A stretch of 64,000 nucleotides of DNA, from positions 248,001-312,000 of the forward strand of contig NZ_RXOZ01000031.1 of the NCBI RefSeq assembly GCF_003991205.1. Reading direction: 5' to 3'. The notes beneath the pieces are model-generated. The model did not search any database and had not been told where the DNA came from. It saw nothing but the letters and a program-made list of their open reading frames with translations. A program made the translations under genes and the position numbers. This document shows, one piece after another, positions 54,579 to 64,000 of this stretch; positions within the stretch are counted from its first letter, which is position 1, and each line of letters starts with the position of its first letter. This DNA is from Georgenia sp. SYP-B2076. GTDB taxonomy: Bacteria > Actinomycetota > Actinomycetes > Actinomycetales > Actinomycetaceae.

Positions 54579-54652
54579 TGCCCCCAACGGGACTCGAACC
54601 CGTACTCGGCCGGGTTTAAGCCGGCTGCCTCTGCCAATTGGGCTATGGGGGC
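54579..54652 (-). tRNA. tRNA with anticodon UAA and short (class I) variable loop
   Basis: A full cloverleaf: acceptor GCCCCCA/TGGGGGC, TA at positions 8-9, D arm GCC...GGC with loop containing TTGGCAGA, anticodon stem GCCGG/CCGGC with loop CTTAAAC (anticodon TAA, reading codon UUA), variable loop CGAGT of 5 bases, T stem ACGGG/CCCGT with loop TTCGAGT, discriminator A. CCA is not encoded. UUA is a leucine codon, but bacterial tRNA-Leu is class II with a long variable arm, which is missing here. Identity is therefore open. Confidence 0.85.
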
Positions 54653-54845
54653 GGGCGTGTCCATCTTGCCGCACGCCGCGGGGCGCCCGGCACGGACCCA
54701 GGAAATTGGAGGATTTCGGGAGGCAACCGTTGGCAACGCGAGGGCGCCCACTTCGGGCCCCCTATCCTGGGCTGTATCTATCCCGCCCCGCCCCTCCGGG
54801 CGGCGGGCGCCGGGTTCCTTCACCGTTGCAGGGAGTGCACGCCCC

Positions 54846-56087
54846 ATGACCGAGAACGCACGGACCGCCGAACGCGGGCAGCGTGAGCGAGGCGGCCTCC
54901 TGGGCGCCTACGCGCGCAGGCTCCAGAACGAGACGTTCGCGGGCATGGTGCTGCTGGCCGCCGCCGCCCTCGCGCTGATCTGGGCGAACTCGCCCTGGCG
55001 CGGGACCTACGAGGCCCTCTCCGGCTACCTCGTCGGCCCGGAGGCGCTCCACCTCGACCTGCCCATCAGCTCCTGGGCCTCCGACGGCCTCCTCGCCATC
55101 TTCTTCTTCGTCGTCGGCCTCGAGCTGAAGACCGAGTTCGTCACCGGCTCCCTGCGCGACCTCAGGCGGGCGCTCGTCCCGATCCTCGCCGCCATCTTCG
55201 GCATGATGGGCCCGGCCCTGGTCAACACCCTCGTCCAGGTGCTCTCCGGCTCCGGCACGTACGGCGGCTGGGCCATCCCCGTCGCCACGGACATCGCCTT
55301 CGCCGTCGCGGTCCTGGGGATCTTCGGGCGCGGGTTCCCCCCGGCCGTGCGCACCTTCCTGCTCACCCTCGCCGTGACCGACGACCTCCTCGGCATCACC
55401 GTCATCGCGATCTTCTACACCGAGCAGATCCACGTCCTGTTCCTGCTCGCCTCCTTCGCCATGGTCGCGCTGTTCGGCTTCCTCGTGCAGCGACGGCGGA
55501 CCAGCTGGTGGCTGCTCGTGCCGGTCGCCGTCGTGGCGTGGGGGCTCATGCACTCCTCCGGGGTCCACGCCACGATCGCCGGCGTGCTCATGGGTATGAC
55601 GGTTCCGGCGCTGACGCGGCGGGGCGAGGCGCAGGCCCTGACCCACCGCTTCGGTGACCGGCTCTCCCCCTGGTCCAGCGGCCTCGTGCTGCCCGTCTTC
55701 GCCTTCTTCGCCGCGGGCGTCTCCGTCGTCGACTCGGGCGGCCTGGGCGGGATGCTCGCCGACCCGGTCGCGATCGGCGTCTACCTCGGCCTGCCGCTCG
55801 GCAAGCTCCTGGGCATCTGGGGCGGCGTCGCGATCCTGCTCCGGCTCACGAGGCTGCGCCTGGGCGACGGCATGTCCCTGGCGGACCTGTTCCCCGTCGC
55901 CATTGTGGCGGGGATCGGCTTCACCGTCTCCCTGCTCATCGCCAGCCTGTCCTTCGACGCCGGCACCACCGAGTCGGCGCACGCCCGCGTGGGCGTGATC
56001 GTCGGTTCCCTCATCGCCGCCGTCCTGGGCGCCGCCGCCCTGCGGGTCCGCGCCCGCCTGCGCGCGCGGACCCTGCCCGGCCGCTGA
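54846..56087 (+). CDS. nhaA: Na+/H+ antiporter NhaA
   Basis: A 413-residue NhaA. The signature is FFFVVGLELKTEFVTGSLRD; the unwound-helix ion site is GWAIPVATDIAFAVAVLGIF with TLAVTDDLLGITVIAIFYTE (paired Asp), and LMHSSGVHATIAGVLMGMTV and SADLFPVAIVAGIGFTVSLL-like stretches complete the antiporter. It exports Na+ for H+ at alkaline pH. TATCCT at 54763 may be a -10 element; I see no riboswitch that I can support. Confidence 0.94.
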   Translation: MTENARTAERGQRERGGLLGAYARRLQNETFAGMVLLAAAALALIWANSPWRGTYEALSGYLVGPEALHLDLPISSWASDGLLAIFFFVVGLELKTEFVTGSLRDLRRALVPILAAIFGMMGPALVNTLVQVLSGSGTYGGWAIPVATDIAFAVAVLGIFGRGFPPAVRTFLLTLAVTDDLLGITVIAIFYTEQIHVLFLLASFAMVALFGFLVQRRRTSWWLLVPVAVVAWGLMHSSGVHATIAGVLMGMTVPALTRRGEAQALTHRFGDRLSPWSSGLVLPVFAFFAAGVSVVDSGGLGGMLADPVAIGVYLGLPLGKLLGIWGGVAILLRLTRLRLGDGMSLADLFPVAIVAGIGFTVSLLIASLSFDAGTTESAHARVGVIVGSLIAAVLGAAALRVRARLRARTLPGR

Positions 56088-56144
56088 TCCGGGGCGGACG
56101 CCGGTCCGGGCGGCCACCGGCCCGGGCGGCCGTCCCGCCTGGTG

Positions 56145-57104
56145 TCAGCCCCCGATCGACAGCGCGATCCCGTCGAGGATGTCGTGCTCGCTGGTCACCA
56201 CCGTGGTCAGCGCCCCGCCTGCGGCGGCCATCTCGGCCTGCACGCGGGTGACGACCTCGGACCACACGAGGGCGCCCGCGCCGATGACGTCCACGCGGCC
56301 GGGATGCATGAACCCCATCGCGGCCCGCTCGGCGTGGCTGGCGTGCAGGAGCGCACGGCACGAGCCCAGCACCGCGGGCGTGCCGAGTGCCGCCCCGTCG
56401 ATCGCGGCGGCGTCGTAGGCGGCGAGCCCGAGGGCGTGGGCGGTGACGGTGGTGACCGAGCCCGCGAGCCCGATCAGCGTGCGGGTGCGGCCCAGCGGGA
56501 CGACGGCGGCCGCGGCGTCGAGCATCGCGCCCACGTCCGCACGGGCCGCCTCCTCCTGCGCCGGGGTCGGCGGGTCGTCGTGGAGGTGCCGCTCCGTCAG
56601 CCTGACGCAACCCACGTCCATCGAGTACGCCGAGTGGGGCTGCCCCTGTCCGAGCACCAGCTCGGTCGAGCCGCCGCCGATGTCGACGACCAGGTACGGG
56701 CCCGGGTGCGCGAAGGGGTCGATCACGCTGGCCGCCCCCCGGAAGCTGAGCGCGGCCTCCTCCTCGCCGGAGACGACCTCGGGCAGGGCGCCGAGCGCGG
56801 CGACCACCCCGTCGACGAAGTCCTGCCGGTTCTCCGCGTCGCGGGTGGCCGAGGTGGCCACGAAGCGCACGCGTTCGACGTCGTGCTCGCGGCAGAGCGC
56901 GGCATACCCCCGCGCGGCCGCGAGCGTGCGGTCGAGCGCCACGGGGTCGAGGCGCCCCGTGCGGTCCACGCCCTGCCCCAGCCGGACCACCTCCATGCGG
57001 CGCAGCACGTCCGTCAGTCGCTGGCCGGGGCCGGCGGCGTCGACGTCCGCGATGAGCAGGCGGATGGAGTTGGTCCCACAGTCGATGGCAGCTACGCGAG
57101 TCAC
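56145..57104 (-). CDS. ppx: Ppx/GppA exopolyphosphatase family protein
   Basis: A 319-residue Ppx/GppA phosphatase: VAAIDCGTNSIRLLIADVDA (phosphate 1), VVSGEEEAALSFRGAA, YLVVDIGGGSTELVLGQ (phosphate 2, catalytic Glu region) and LIGLAGSVTTVTAHALGL. Hydrolyses polyphosphate or pppGpp; the short actinobacterial type lacks the extra C-terminal domains. GTG 57104 has GGAAGG upstream. Confidence 0.92.
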   Translation of the reverse strand: MTRVAAIDCGTNSIRLLIADVDAAGPGQRLTDVLRRMEVVRLGQGVDRTGRLDPVALDRTLAAARGYAALCREHDVERVRFVATSATRDAENRQDFVDGVVAALGALPEVVSGEEEAALSFRGAASVIDPFAHPGPYLVVDIGGGSTELVLGQGQPHSAYSMDVGCVRLTERHLHDDPPTPAQEEAARADVGAMLDAAAAVVPLGRTRTLIGLAGSVTTVTAHALGLAAYDAAAIDGAALGTPAVLGSCRALLHASHAERAAMGFMHPGRVDVIGAGALVWSEVVTRVQAEMAAAGGALTTVVTSEHDILDGIALSIGG

Positions 57105-57208
57105 GGGACCAACCTTCCCACGCGCCACCGACGTCGCGCCGGGCCCGTCCCCATCCCGGCGGCGCGACCGGGCCGTGGCCGGCGCGCGCGGCGCCCTATG
57201 GTGGGGTC

Positions 57209-57673
57209 ATGAGCGAGGAGCGTGCCGTGGCGGCGCTGGAGCAGTCCGGGATCGAGTTCACGCTCACGCGTGACGGCCGGGTCTCCTCCCTGGCGGAGGC
57301 GGCCGCGGCCCGGGGCGTGGCCCCGTCGGCGATCATCAAGACCCTCGTCGTGCGGCGCGGCGACGACGACTACCTCTTCGTCCTCGTCCCCGGTGATCGC
57401 ACGATCTCCTGGCCGAAGCTGCGCGCCCTGCTGGGCGTCAACCGGATCTCCATGCCGGACGCCGCCGTCGCCAAGGACGTCACCGGCTACGAGCGCGGCA
57501 CGATCACGCCCTTCGGGGCGACCACTGCGTGGCCGGTGCTCGCGGACGCCACGCTGGCGGGGACGGTCTCCATCGGCGCGGGGGCGCACGGCGTGGCCGC
57601 GACCGTGCAGGCCGACGCGCTCACCGCCGCGCTGGGGGCGCAGGTGGCCGACGTCACCGACCCGCAGGCGTGA
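57209..57673 (+). CDS. YbaK/EbsC-type aminoacyl-tRNA deacylase
   Basis: A 154-residue INS-superfamily trans-editing protein: LAEAAAARGVAPSAIIKTLV (catalytic Lys in IIKTLV), YLFVLVPGDRTISWPKLRAL, KDVTGYERGTITPFGATTAW (the GxxGxxxPFG pattern) and VSIGAGAHGVAATVQADAL. Members hydrolyse mischarged aminoacyl-tRNAs such as Cys-tRNA-Pro. It sits 2.6 kb from the unusual UAA tRNA, which may be chance. Confidence 0.88.
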   Translation: MSEERAVAALEQSGIEFTLTRDGRVSSLAEAAAARGVAPSAIIKTLVVRRGDDDYLFVLVPGDRTISWPKLRALLGVNRISMPDAAVAKDVTGYERGTITPFGATTAWPVLADATLAGTVSIGAGAHGVAATVQADALTAALGAQVADVTDPQA

Positions 57674-57706
57674 CAGCCGCCCTCCGTGCGACGCGGCTCC
57701 GGCCGG

Positions 57707-58198
57707 TCAGCAGGAGCAGCGGTGCGGGCTCCAGATCCCCTCGAGCAGGCGCAGGGTCTCGTCCCCGAAGGGGTTGACGCCCTCCCCCACCGCGAGCGTG
57801 TGTCCCAGCAGGGCGTGCAGGCACTTCACGCGGGTGGGCATCCCGCCGGCCGAGATGCCAGCGATCTCGGGCACCTCGCCAAGCTCGGCCCGGCGCGCCA
57901 GGTAGTCCTCGTGCGCGCGGCGGTAGGCGGCGGCCACGTCGGGGTCGGCGGCCAGCCGCTCGTTCATGCCGTCCATGACGTGCTCGGCCTCGAGGGTGCT
58001 CGCGGCCTTCACGGCCGGCGGGCAGGTCAGGTAGTACGACGTCGGGAACGGGGTGCCGTCGTCGAGCCGGGGCGCCGTGCGCACCACGAGCGGCCGGCCG
58101 CAGATGCACCGGGCGGCGATCGCGACGACGCCGCGCGGCACCCGGCCGAGCTGCTCGGCGAGCACCTCGAGGTCGCGTTCCGTCACGCTCGTGTCCAC
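57707..58198 (-). CDS. DUF501 family protein
   Basis: A 163-residue DUF501 protein: VAIAARCICGRPLVVRTAPR, TPFPTSYYLTCPPAVKAAS, EIAGISAGGMPTRVKCLHAL and GVNPFGDETLRLLEGIW, with conserved Cys in C-I-C-G, T-C-P-P and K-C-L-H-A and a terminal HRCSC that suggests metal binding. Start GTG 58198 has AAGGAG upstream. It belongs to the conserved eno-divIC-DUF501-ppx row; function unknown. Confidence 0.9.
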   Translation of the reverse strand: MDTSVTERDLEVLAEQLGRVPRGVVAIAARCICGRPLVVRTAPRLDDGTPFPTSYYLTCPPAVKAASTLEAEHVMDGMNERLAADPDVAAAYRRAHEDYLARRAELGEVPEIAGISAGGMPTRVKCLHALLGHTLAVGEGVNPFGDETLRLLEGIWSPHRCSC

Positions 58199-58333
58199 GG
58201 TTCTCCTTCGTCCCTCCCGGTGGTGAGGGGTCGTCATCCGGGCGCGGCGACGAAACGTCCGCCGCAAGACTTGTCCCCGGCACGATAGGTCATCGGCGGC
58301 GGCCGCCACCTATCGGTGCCTGCGGGCCGGCGG

Positions 58334-58398
58334 CTGTCAGTAGATGACCGCTCACCGCCGAGGCCCCCCAACAGCCGTGAGCGGTCATCTACTGACAG
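58334..58398. repeat. 22-bp perfect inverted repeat between divIC and DUF501
   Basis: Arms 58334-58355 and 58377-58398 (left arm starting CTGTCAGTAGATGACCGCTC) are exactly complementary across a 21-base loop. It lies directly after the divIC/ftsB stop, and before DUF501 by ~135 bases. It may be a terminator, but the length, the larger loop and the lower GC of the arms are unusual for this genome. Confidence 0.75.
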
Positions 58399-58404
58399 TG
58401 ACGG

Positions 58405-59364
58405 CTACGGGGCGGGCGGGTCGTCCGGGCTGACGGTGAGGCCGGAGGGGTCCTCGTCGCCGGTCGCCGACGTCCCGGCGACCTGGACCGAGCCCCACAC
58501 GTGGAGGTACCACGGGGTCGCCGCCGCCCGGTCCGCGGCGCGCTCCGCCGCCTCGATCTGCGCCTCGCTCTCGCCGCCGGTGATGGTCTCCGGGTCGACG
58601 ACGACGTAGGGCACCTCCCCCGGCATGACGAAGCCGAGGCGGTCCCGGGCCTGCGCCTGGACGTACTGGGGGTCCTGCCACAGGGCGAGCTGGCGCTCGA
58701 GGTCGCCGTTGCGCTCACGCGCGTCGCTCACGCGGGCGTTGAGCGAGCGGAGCTGCTCCTGCTGGTTGACGGCGAACCGCAACGTGGGGGCTAGCACGGC
58801 GAAGGCCACCAGGGCGACCAAGAACAGCCCCAGCGCGCGCAGGCTGATCGTGGGGCTCGGTGCGGCGCCACCCTCGCCGAAGGTCACGGCCCGCCGGGCG
58901 CGACCGGCGCCGCGCGGCGTGGACGACCGCGTCGAGGACGACCGCGTCGAGGAGGCCCGTGCCGCCGTCGTGCCGGGGCGTCCCGCCCCCGCGGAGCGCG
59001 GTGCAGAGGTCGCGCGCCCAGACGAGGACGGGCGCACCGCGCCGCCGGGCTTGGCCGCACGACCACCGCCAGCGCCGGCGCCCCCCGCCCTGGTGCGTGG
59101 GCCGCCGCCTGGGCCTCCAGAGCCCTTGGTGCCCGAGGTGGACCGGCTCCCCTCGGCGTCCTTGGAGCCCTTGCCCGAGGTGGACCGGCTCCCCTGAGCG
59201 CCCTTGGAGCCCTTGGCGCTTGCATCGTCGTGCGCGCCGGCCGGTCGCGCCGTGCGGGCGGGCCTGCCGGTCGGGCCCGCAGCCGGCCTGCGCGTGGCGC
59301 GGGGCGGCTCATCGGGGCGCCCCGTGCGGGGTGCGCTCGGCCGCCGGCTGGTCATGGCGACCAT
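58405..59364 (-). CDS. Septum formation initiator (DivIC/FtsB-like)
   Basis: A 319-residue cell-division protein. The C-terminal half is a normal DivIC/FtsB: one helix (ISLRALGLFLVALVAFAVLA), an extracellular coiled coil (QQEQLRSLNARVSDARERNG), DPQYVQAQARDRLGFVMPGE and VVVDPE. The N-terminal ~170 residues are a long, basic, Ser/Gly/Arg/Ala-rich disordered cytosolic tail with a 14-residue near-repeat (GSRSTSGKGSKDAE). It would act in the FtsQBL-type complex. Start ATG 59364 or 59355. Confidence 0.87.
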   Translation of the reverse strand: MVAMTSRRPSAPRTGRPDEPPRATRRPAAGPTGRPARTARPAGAHDDASAKGSKGAQGSRSTSGKGSKDAEGSRSTSGTKGSGGPGGGPRTRAGGAGAGGGRAAKPGGAVRPSSSGRATSAPRSAGAGRPGTTAARASSTRSSSTRSSTPRGAGRARRAVTFGEGGAAPSPTISLRALGLFLVALVAFAVLAPTLRFAVNQQEQLRSLNARVSDARERNGDLERQLALWQDPQYVQAQARDRLGFVMPGEVPYVVVDPETITGGESEAQIEAAERAADRAAATPWYLHVWGSVQVAGTSATGDEDPSGLTVSPDDPPAP

Positions 59365-59529
59365 CGTCTCCCATGGCGCCCACGAACGCCGGGAGCCGCG
59401 GTGCGTGAGTCGTCCCGGCGACGACGTTCCCGGGGTAGATCCGGCAGGGCAACGCCTGTCGGATGTACCCGGGAAGCCGCCACAGGATGACGTCTCACGC
59501 ACCGCGGCTCCGGCCGACGGCGCGTTCAC

Positions 59530-59580
59530 GCCGGGCGCGAACCCGGCGGGCGCCTCCCCGCCGGGCGCGAACCCGGCGGG
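59530..59580 (-). terminator. Duplicated hairpins after enolase
   Basis: GCCGGG-CGCGAA-CCCGGC occurs twice (about 59530 and 59560), each an inverted repeat, immediately past the eno stop on the minus strand. The rest of the gap to 59364 holds no gene. Confidence 0.6.
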
Positions 59581-59588
59581 GACCGGCG

Positions 59589-60956
<1,368 letters not shown>

Positions 60957-61112
60957 TCACTCCCACGGCCGGGCCCTAGGCGGCCGGATGTGAGCAGCCT
61001 CACCCGGTTGTCGGCCGCGTCTCCGGCGCCGGGAGGCGCGGCGCCCGGCGCCCGGGGAAGCGCCGGGTTCCGGGAAGGGCCGTCGTCGCGGACGCGGCGC
61101 CACCGCGCGGCC

Positions 61113-61167
61113 TCGTGGCGCGACGAACTCGCGCCACGACGAGATTGCGCCACGTCGTGGCGCGACG
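61113..61167 (-). terminator. Inverted repeats after the SurA-like lipoprotein gene
   Basis: TCGTGGCGCGA and TCGCGCCACGA (61113-61123, 61129-61139) form a perfect 11-bp stem with loop CGAAC; a further CGTGGCGCGACG copy follows to 61166. Several arms can pair alternatively. The stretch 60876-61112 shows no gene. Confidence 0.6.
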
Positions 61168-61173
61168 CCGTCG

Positions 61174-61731
61174 TTACGGCTTCGCGGCGCCCTGCCCCGC
61201 GGTCTCGGTCGGCGCGATCCAGTCGTGCGCCACCGGCTTGATCGAGCCGTCGACCGCCTGGCCGTAACGCGGGTTGACGTCGATGTCCGCGTCCGCCATC
61301 GCCTTGGTGAACTCCTCCATGACCGCGGGACCCTCGGGGCTCGACTGAAGGTCGAGCGCCGCGAACAGATAGTGGCCGAGGTCGACGAACGCCGGCGAGT
61401 AGCTCTTCGGCGCCGTCGTGCCGAGCAGCCCTGCCTGCTGCTTGTACATCTCGATCACCTGCTCGTCGGAGTAGACGACGCCATGGTCGGCAGCGATCTT
61501 CGGGAGGACCTCGGCCGCGATGAGCGTGCTGAGCACCGCGACCGGCTCCGTCTTCTGCCCGGTGAGCGAGACGTACTCCAGGGTGGCGTCGTCCAGCTCG
61601 TTCTCGGTGATCCGCGTGCCGTTGACGACGGCGGCCGTCCCCGGCTGCGCGGCGCAGCCGGACAGTGCGACACCCGCCGCGGCGAGCACGACGAGGGCAC
61701 GAGTGAGCCGCGTGCGGCGCTGAGCTGCCAC
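61174..61731 (-). CDS. SurA-like N-terminal domain lipoprotein
   Basis: A 185-residue lipoprotein: signal LTRALVVLAAAGVALSGC with lipobox L-S-G-C, then a SurA/PrsA chaperone-like helical domain (AAVVNGTRITENELDDATLE; LIAAEVLPKIAADHGVVYSD). No peptidyl-prolyl isomerase domain follows, so it may act as a periplasm-side chaperone only. Start GTG 61731 with GGAGG seven bases upstream. It lies between mfd and eno as in related actinobacteria, but mazG, often found here, is absent. Confidence 0.82.
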   Translation of the reverse strand: MAAQRRTRLTRALVVLAAAGVALSGCAAQPGTAAVVNGTRITENELDDATLEYVSLTGQKTEPVAVLSTLIAAEVLPKIAADHGVVYSDEQVIEMYKQQAGLLGTTAPKSYSPAFVDLGHYLFAALDLQSSPEGPAVMEEFTKAMADADIDVNPRYGQAVDGSIKPVAHDWIAPTETAGQGAAKP

Positions 61732-61877
61732 CGTTAACCTCCGAGTTCCCCGGCGCCTGCGCTGCCGGCTTGCTGTGCTGAACCTCACCCATCGTAGGGG
61801 CAGCGCGGACATGTCCCCGACACCGGGGCCCCGACGGTCGTCGCCGGCGCCGTGCGCCCGGCCCGAAGCGGCGGCCA

Positions 61878-64000
61878 CTACCGCGCAGCGGTCCCCACCT
61901 TCGCCGCGACCGCGACCGAGTCGCCGATCACGGACCCGATGAGCTCGCTCACCCAGTCCAGCAGGGCGACGTCGCGCAGCGGCTTGCCGCCCAGGCGGGC
62001 CGTCATCGGGAAGGGCACGAGGATGGTGCGCACCGCCGGCTTGAGCACGGTGCCGGGGTAGAGCCGCTTGAGCCGGAGCTGCGCGGACTCGGCCAGCTCG
62101 ACCGGCGCGAGGCGGACGAACTTGCCCTGCGCGGTCACGTCGGTCAGCCCCACGGCGCGGGCCCGCTCGCGCAGCGCGGCGACGGCGAAGAGCCGGTCCA
62201 CCGGGTCGGGGATCGGGCCGTAGCGGTCGACGAGCTCCTCGCGCACCGCCTGGATGGAGGCGTCGTCGCTGACGGCGGCGATCTTGGCGTACGCCTCGAG
62301 GCGCAGGCGCTCGTGGGCGATGTAGTCGTGCGGGACGTGCGCGTCGATCGGCAGCTCGATCTTGACGTCGGCCTTCTCCTGCTCCTTCTCGCCGCGGAAC
62401 TCGGCCACGGCGTCGGAGACCATCCGCACGTAGAGGTCGAAGCCCACGCCGGCGATGTGGCCGGACTGCTCGCCGCCCAGGAGGTTGCCGGCGCCGCGGA
62501 TCTCGAGGTCCTTCATGGCCACCTGGATGCCGGCGCCGAGGTCGGTGTGCGCGGCGATGGTCGCGAGACGGTCGTGCGCCGTCTCCGTCAGGGGCTTCTC
62601 CGGGGGGTAGAAGAAGTAGGCGTAGGCGCGCTCGCGGCCGCGGCCCACCCGGCCGCGGAGCTGGTGGAGCTGGGACAGGCCGAAGGCGTCCGCGCGCTCG
62701 ACGATCAGGGTGTTGGCGTTGGAGATGTCCAGGCCAGTCTCGATGATCGTGGTGCACACGAGGACGTCGAAGTCCTTGTTCCAGAAGTCCTGGATGACCT
62801 GCTCGAGCTGGTGCTCGCCCATCTTCCCGTGCGCGACGGCGATCCGGGCCTCGGGCACGAGCTCGGCCAGGCGCTGCGCGGCCTTGTTGATCGAGGAGAC
62901 CCGGTTGTGCACGTAGAAGACCTGGCCCTCGCGCAGCAGCTCGCGGCGGACGGCGGCGGCGACCTGCTTCTCCTCGTAGGCGCCCACGAACGTGAGCACG
63001 GGGTGGCGCTCCTCCGGCGGGGTGGCGAGCGTCGACATCTCCCGGATGCCGGTGATCGCCATCTCCAGGGTGCGCGGGATGGGCGTCGCGGACATGGCCA
63101 GCACGTCCACGTTCGTGCGCATCTGCTTGAGCGTCTCCTTGTGCTCGACGCCGAAGCGCTGCTCCTCGTCGACGATCGCGAGGCCGAGGTCCTTGAAGTG
63201 GACCTCACCGGTGAGGAGGCGGTGCGTGCCGATGACGACGTCGACCGTGCCCTTGCTGACGCCGTCGCGCACGGCCGCCGCCTCGGCGTCGGTCTGGAAG
63301 CGCGAGAGCGCCTTGACGGTGACCGGGAAGCCGGCGTACCGCTCGGAGAAGGTGTCGAGGTGCTGCTGGACGAGGAGCGTGGTGGGCACGAGGACGGCCA
63401 CCTGCTTGCCGTCCTGGACGGCCTTGAACGCCGCCCGCACCGCGATCTCCGTCTTGCCGTAGCCGACGTCGCCGCTGATGAGGCGGTCCATCGGCACGGC
63501 CTTCTCCATGTCGGCCTTGACCTCGTCGATGGTGACGACCTGGTCGGGGGTCTCGGTGTGGGGGAAGGCGTCCTCGAGCTCGCGCTGCCAGGGCGTGTCC
63601 GGGCCGAAGGCGTGCCCCTTGGTGGACATGCGCGCGGCGTAGAGGCGGATGAGCTCGGCGGCGATCTTCTTGACCGCCTTCTTGGCGCTGTTCTTCGTCT
63701 TGGCCCAGTCCGAGCCGCCCATCTTGCTCAGGGTGGGCGACTCGCCGCCGGTGTACTTGGTGACCTGGTCCAGGGAGTCGGTGGGCACGAAGAGCCGGTC
63801 GCCGGGCTGCCCGCGCTTGGAGCTGGCGTACTCGATGACGAGGTACTCGCGCGTGGTGGCGTCCGTCCCGGCGCCGATGGTGCGCTGGACCAGCTCGACG
63901 AAGCGGCCGACGCCGTGCTGCTCGTGGACCACGTGGTCCCCGGCGCGCAGGGCCAGGGGGTCGACGACGTTGCGCCGCTTGGACGGCATGCGGCGCATGT
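61878..64000 (-). CDS. mfd: Transcription-repair coupling factor Mfd, N-terminal part outside the window
   Basis: The C-terminal ~707 residues of Mfd. From the N-terminal side: RNA-polymerase-interacting (CarD-like) domain ([20 protein letters not shown]), Walker [32 protein letters not shown] (motif II), [71 protein letters not shown] and the TRG/C-terminal domain ([32 protein letters not shown]). It displaces stalled RNA polymerase and recruits UvrA. The UvrB-like N-terminus is beyond the right edge. Confidence 0.97.
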   Translation of the reverse strand, partial: MRRMPSKRRNVVDPLALRAGDHVVHEQHGVGRFVELVQRTIGAGTDATTREYLVIEYASSKRGQPGDRLFVPTDSLDQVTKYTGGESPTLSKMGGSDWAKTKNSAKKAVKKIAAELIRLYAARMSTKGHAFGPDTPWQRELEDAFPHTETPDQVVTIDEVKADMEKAVPMDRLISGDVGYGKTEIAVRAAFKAVQDGKQVAVLVPTTLLVQQHLDTFSERYAGFPVTVKALSRFQTDAEAAAVRDGVSKGTVDVVIGTHRLLTGEVHFKDLGLAIVDEEQRFGVEHKETLKQMRTNVDVLAMSATPIPRTLEMAITGIREMSTLATPPEERHPVLTFVGAYEEKQVAAAVRRELLREGQVFYVHNRVSSINKAAQRLAELVPEARIAVAHGKMGEHQLEQVIQDFWNKDFDVLVCTTIIETGLDISNANTLIVERADAFGLSQLHQLRGRVGRGRERAYAYFFYPPEKPLTETAHDRLATIAAHTDLGAGIQVAMKDLEIRGAGNLLGGEQSGHIAGVGFDLYVRMVSDAVAEFRGEKEQEKADVKIELPIDAHVPHDYIAHERLRLEAYAKIAAVSDDASIQAVREELVDRYGPIPDPVDRLFAVAALRERARAVGLTDVTAQGKFVRLAPVELAESAQLRLKRLYPGTVLKPAVRTILVPFPMTARLGGKPLRDVALLDWVSELIGSVIGDSVAVAAKVGTAAR

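Noticed and set aside
54653-54845. A sodium or other riboswitch upstream of nhaA
   Set aside because: I could not build a conserved fold that matches a known riboswitch class; only a weak -10-like TATCCT is visible.

Overview
The window is high-GC DNA with frequent GTG/TTG starts, many ATGA start/stop overlaps and actinobacterial marker genes: WhiB, mycothiol conjugate amidase (Mca), OpcA, LpqY-SugABC, DUF3151, DUF4307, DUF501, a DivIC-type septum protein and Mfd. The gene set and order (mfd - lipoprotein - eno - divIC - DUF501 - ppx; greA - DUF4307 - mca - hemolysin III - uppS - phoH) point to an actinomycete of the Micrococcales type. Genus cannot be fixed from sequence alone.

Layout. 0-3.5 kb: a partial nitrilase-family amidohydrolase, a WhiB regulator, a macrolide-type glycosyltransferase, a small lipoprotein and decayed transposase and antitoxin remnants. 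3.5-9.2 kb: an accessory island between a ~79-bp duplicated piece of the 3' end of ychF and the intact ychF gene. It holds an amidohydrolase, a CbxX-type AAA ATPase and a dihydrofolate-reductase-like protein among several pseudogenes (IS110 tail, HTH-nucleotidyltransferase, DUF3024, an unnamed family). 9.2-16.3 kb: housekeeping genes (ychF, rmuC, ispH, DUF3151, xseAB, a PfkB kinase). 16.4-20.8 kb: an LpqY-SugABC-type sugar importer. 20.9-24.3 kb: carbonic anhydrase, malate synthase and opcA.

24.3-33.7 kb is the most distinctive region: a LacI-controlled catabolic cluster with an NMT1/SsuABC-type importer, a DUF1537 (3-oxo-tetronate kinase-like) kinase, a creatininase-family hydrolase, a class II aldolase, an UPF0261 (Tm-1-like) protein and a zinc dehydrogenase. 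Two nearly identical 16-bp palindromes lie before the LacI gene and before the importer, so both transcription units look like one regulon. The combination suggests an uncharacterised route for an acid-sugar-like or cyclic compound that feeds triose phosphate and perhaps glyoxylate.

33.9-46.7 kb: TSUP permease, PhoH ATPase, Z-isoprenyl diphosphate synthase, hemolysin III protein, Mca, GreA, threonine ammonia-lyase, AI-2E-type permease, MsrA, FKBP and a Bax-inhibitor-1 protein. 46.8-51 kb: an ABC exporter joined to a NarL-type two-component system with a palindromic candidate operator upstream. 51-64 kb: NDH-2, an HTTM protein with its small membrane partner, a tRNA with a UAA anticodon but a short (class I) variable loop, NhaA, Ppx/GppA, a YbaK-type deacylase, DUF501, DivIC/FtsB, enolase, a SurA-like lipoprotein and the 3' two-thirds of mfd, which runs off the window.
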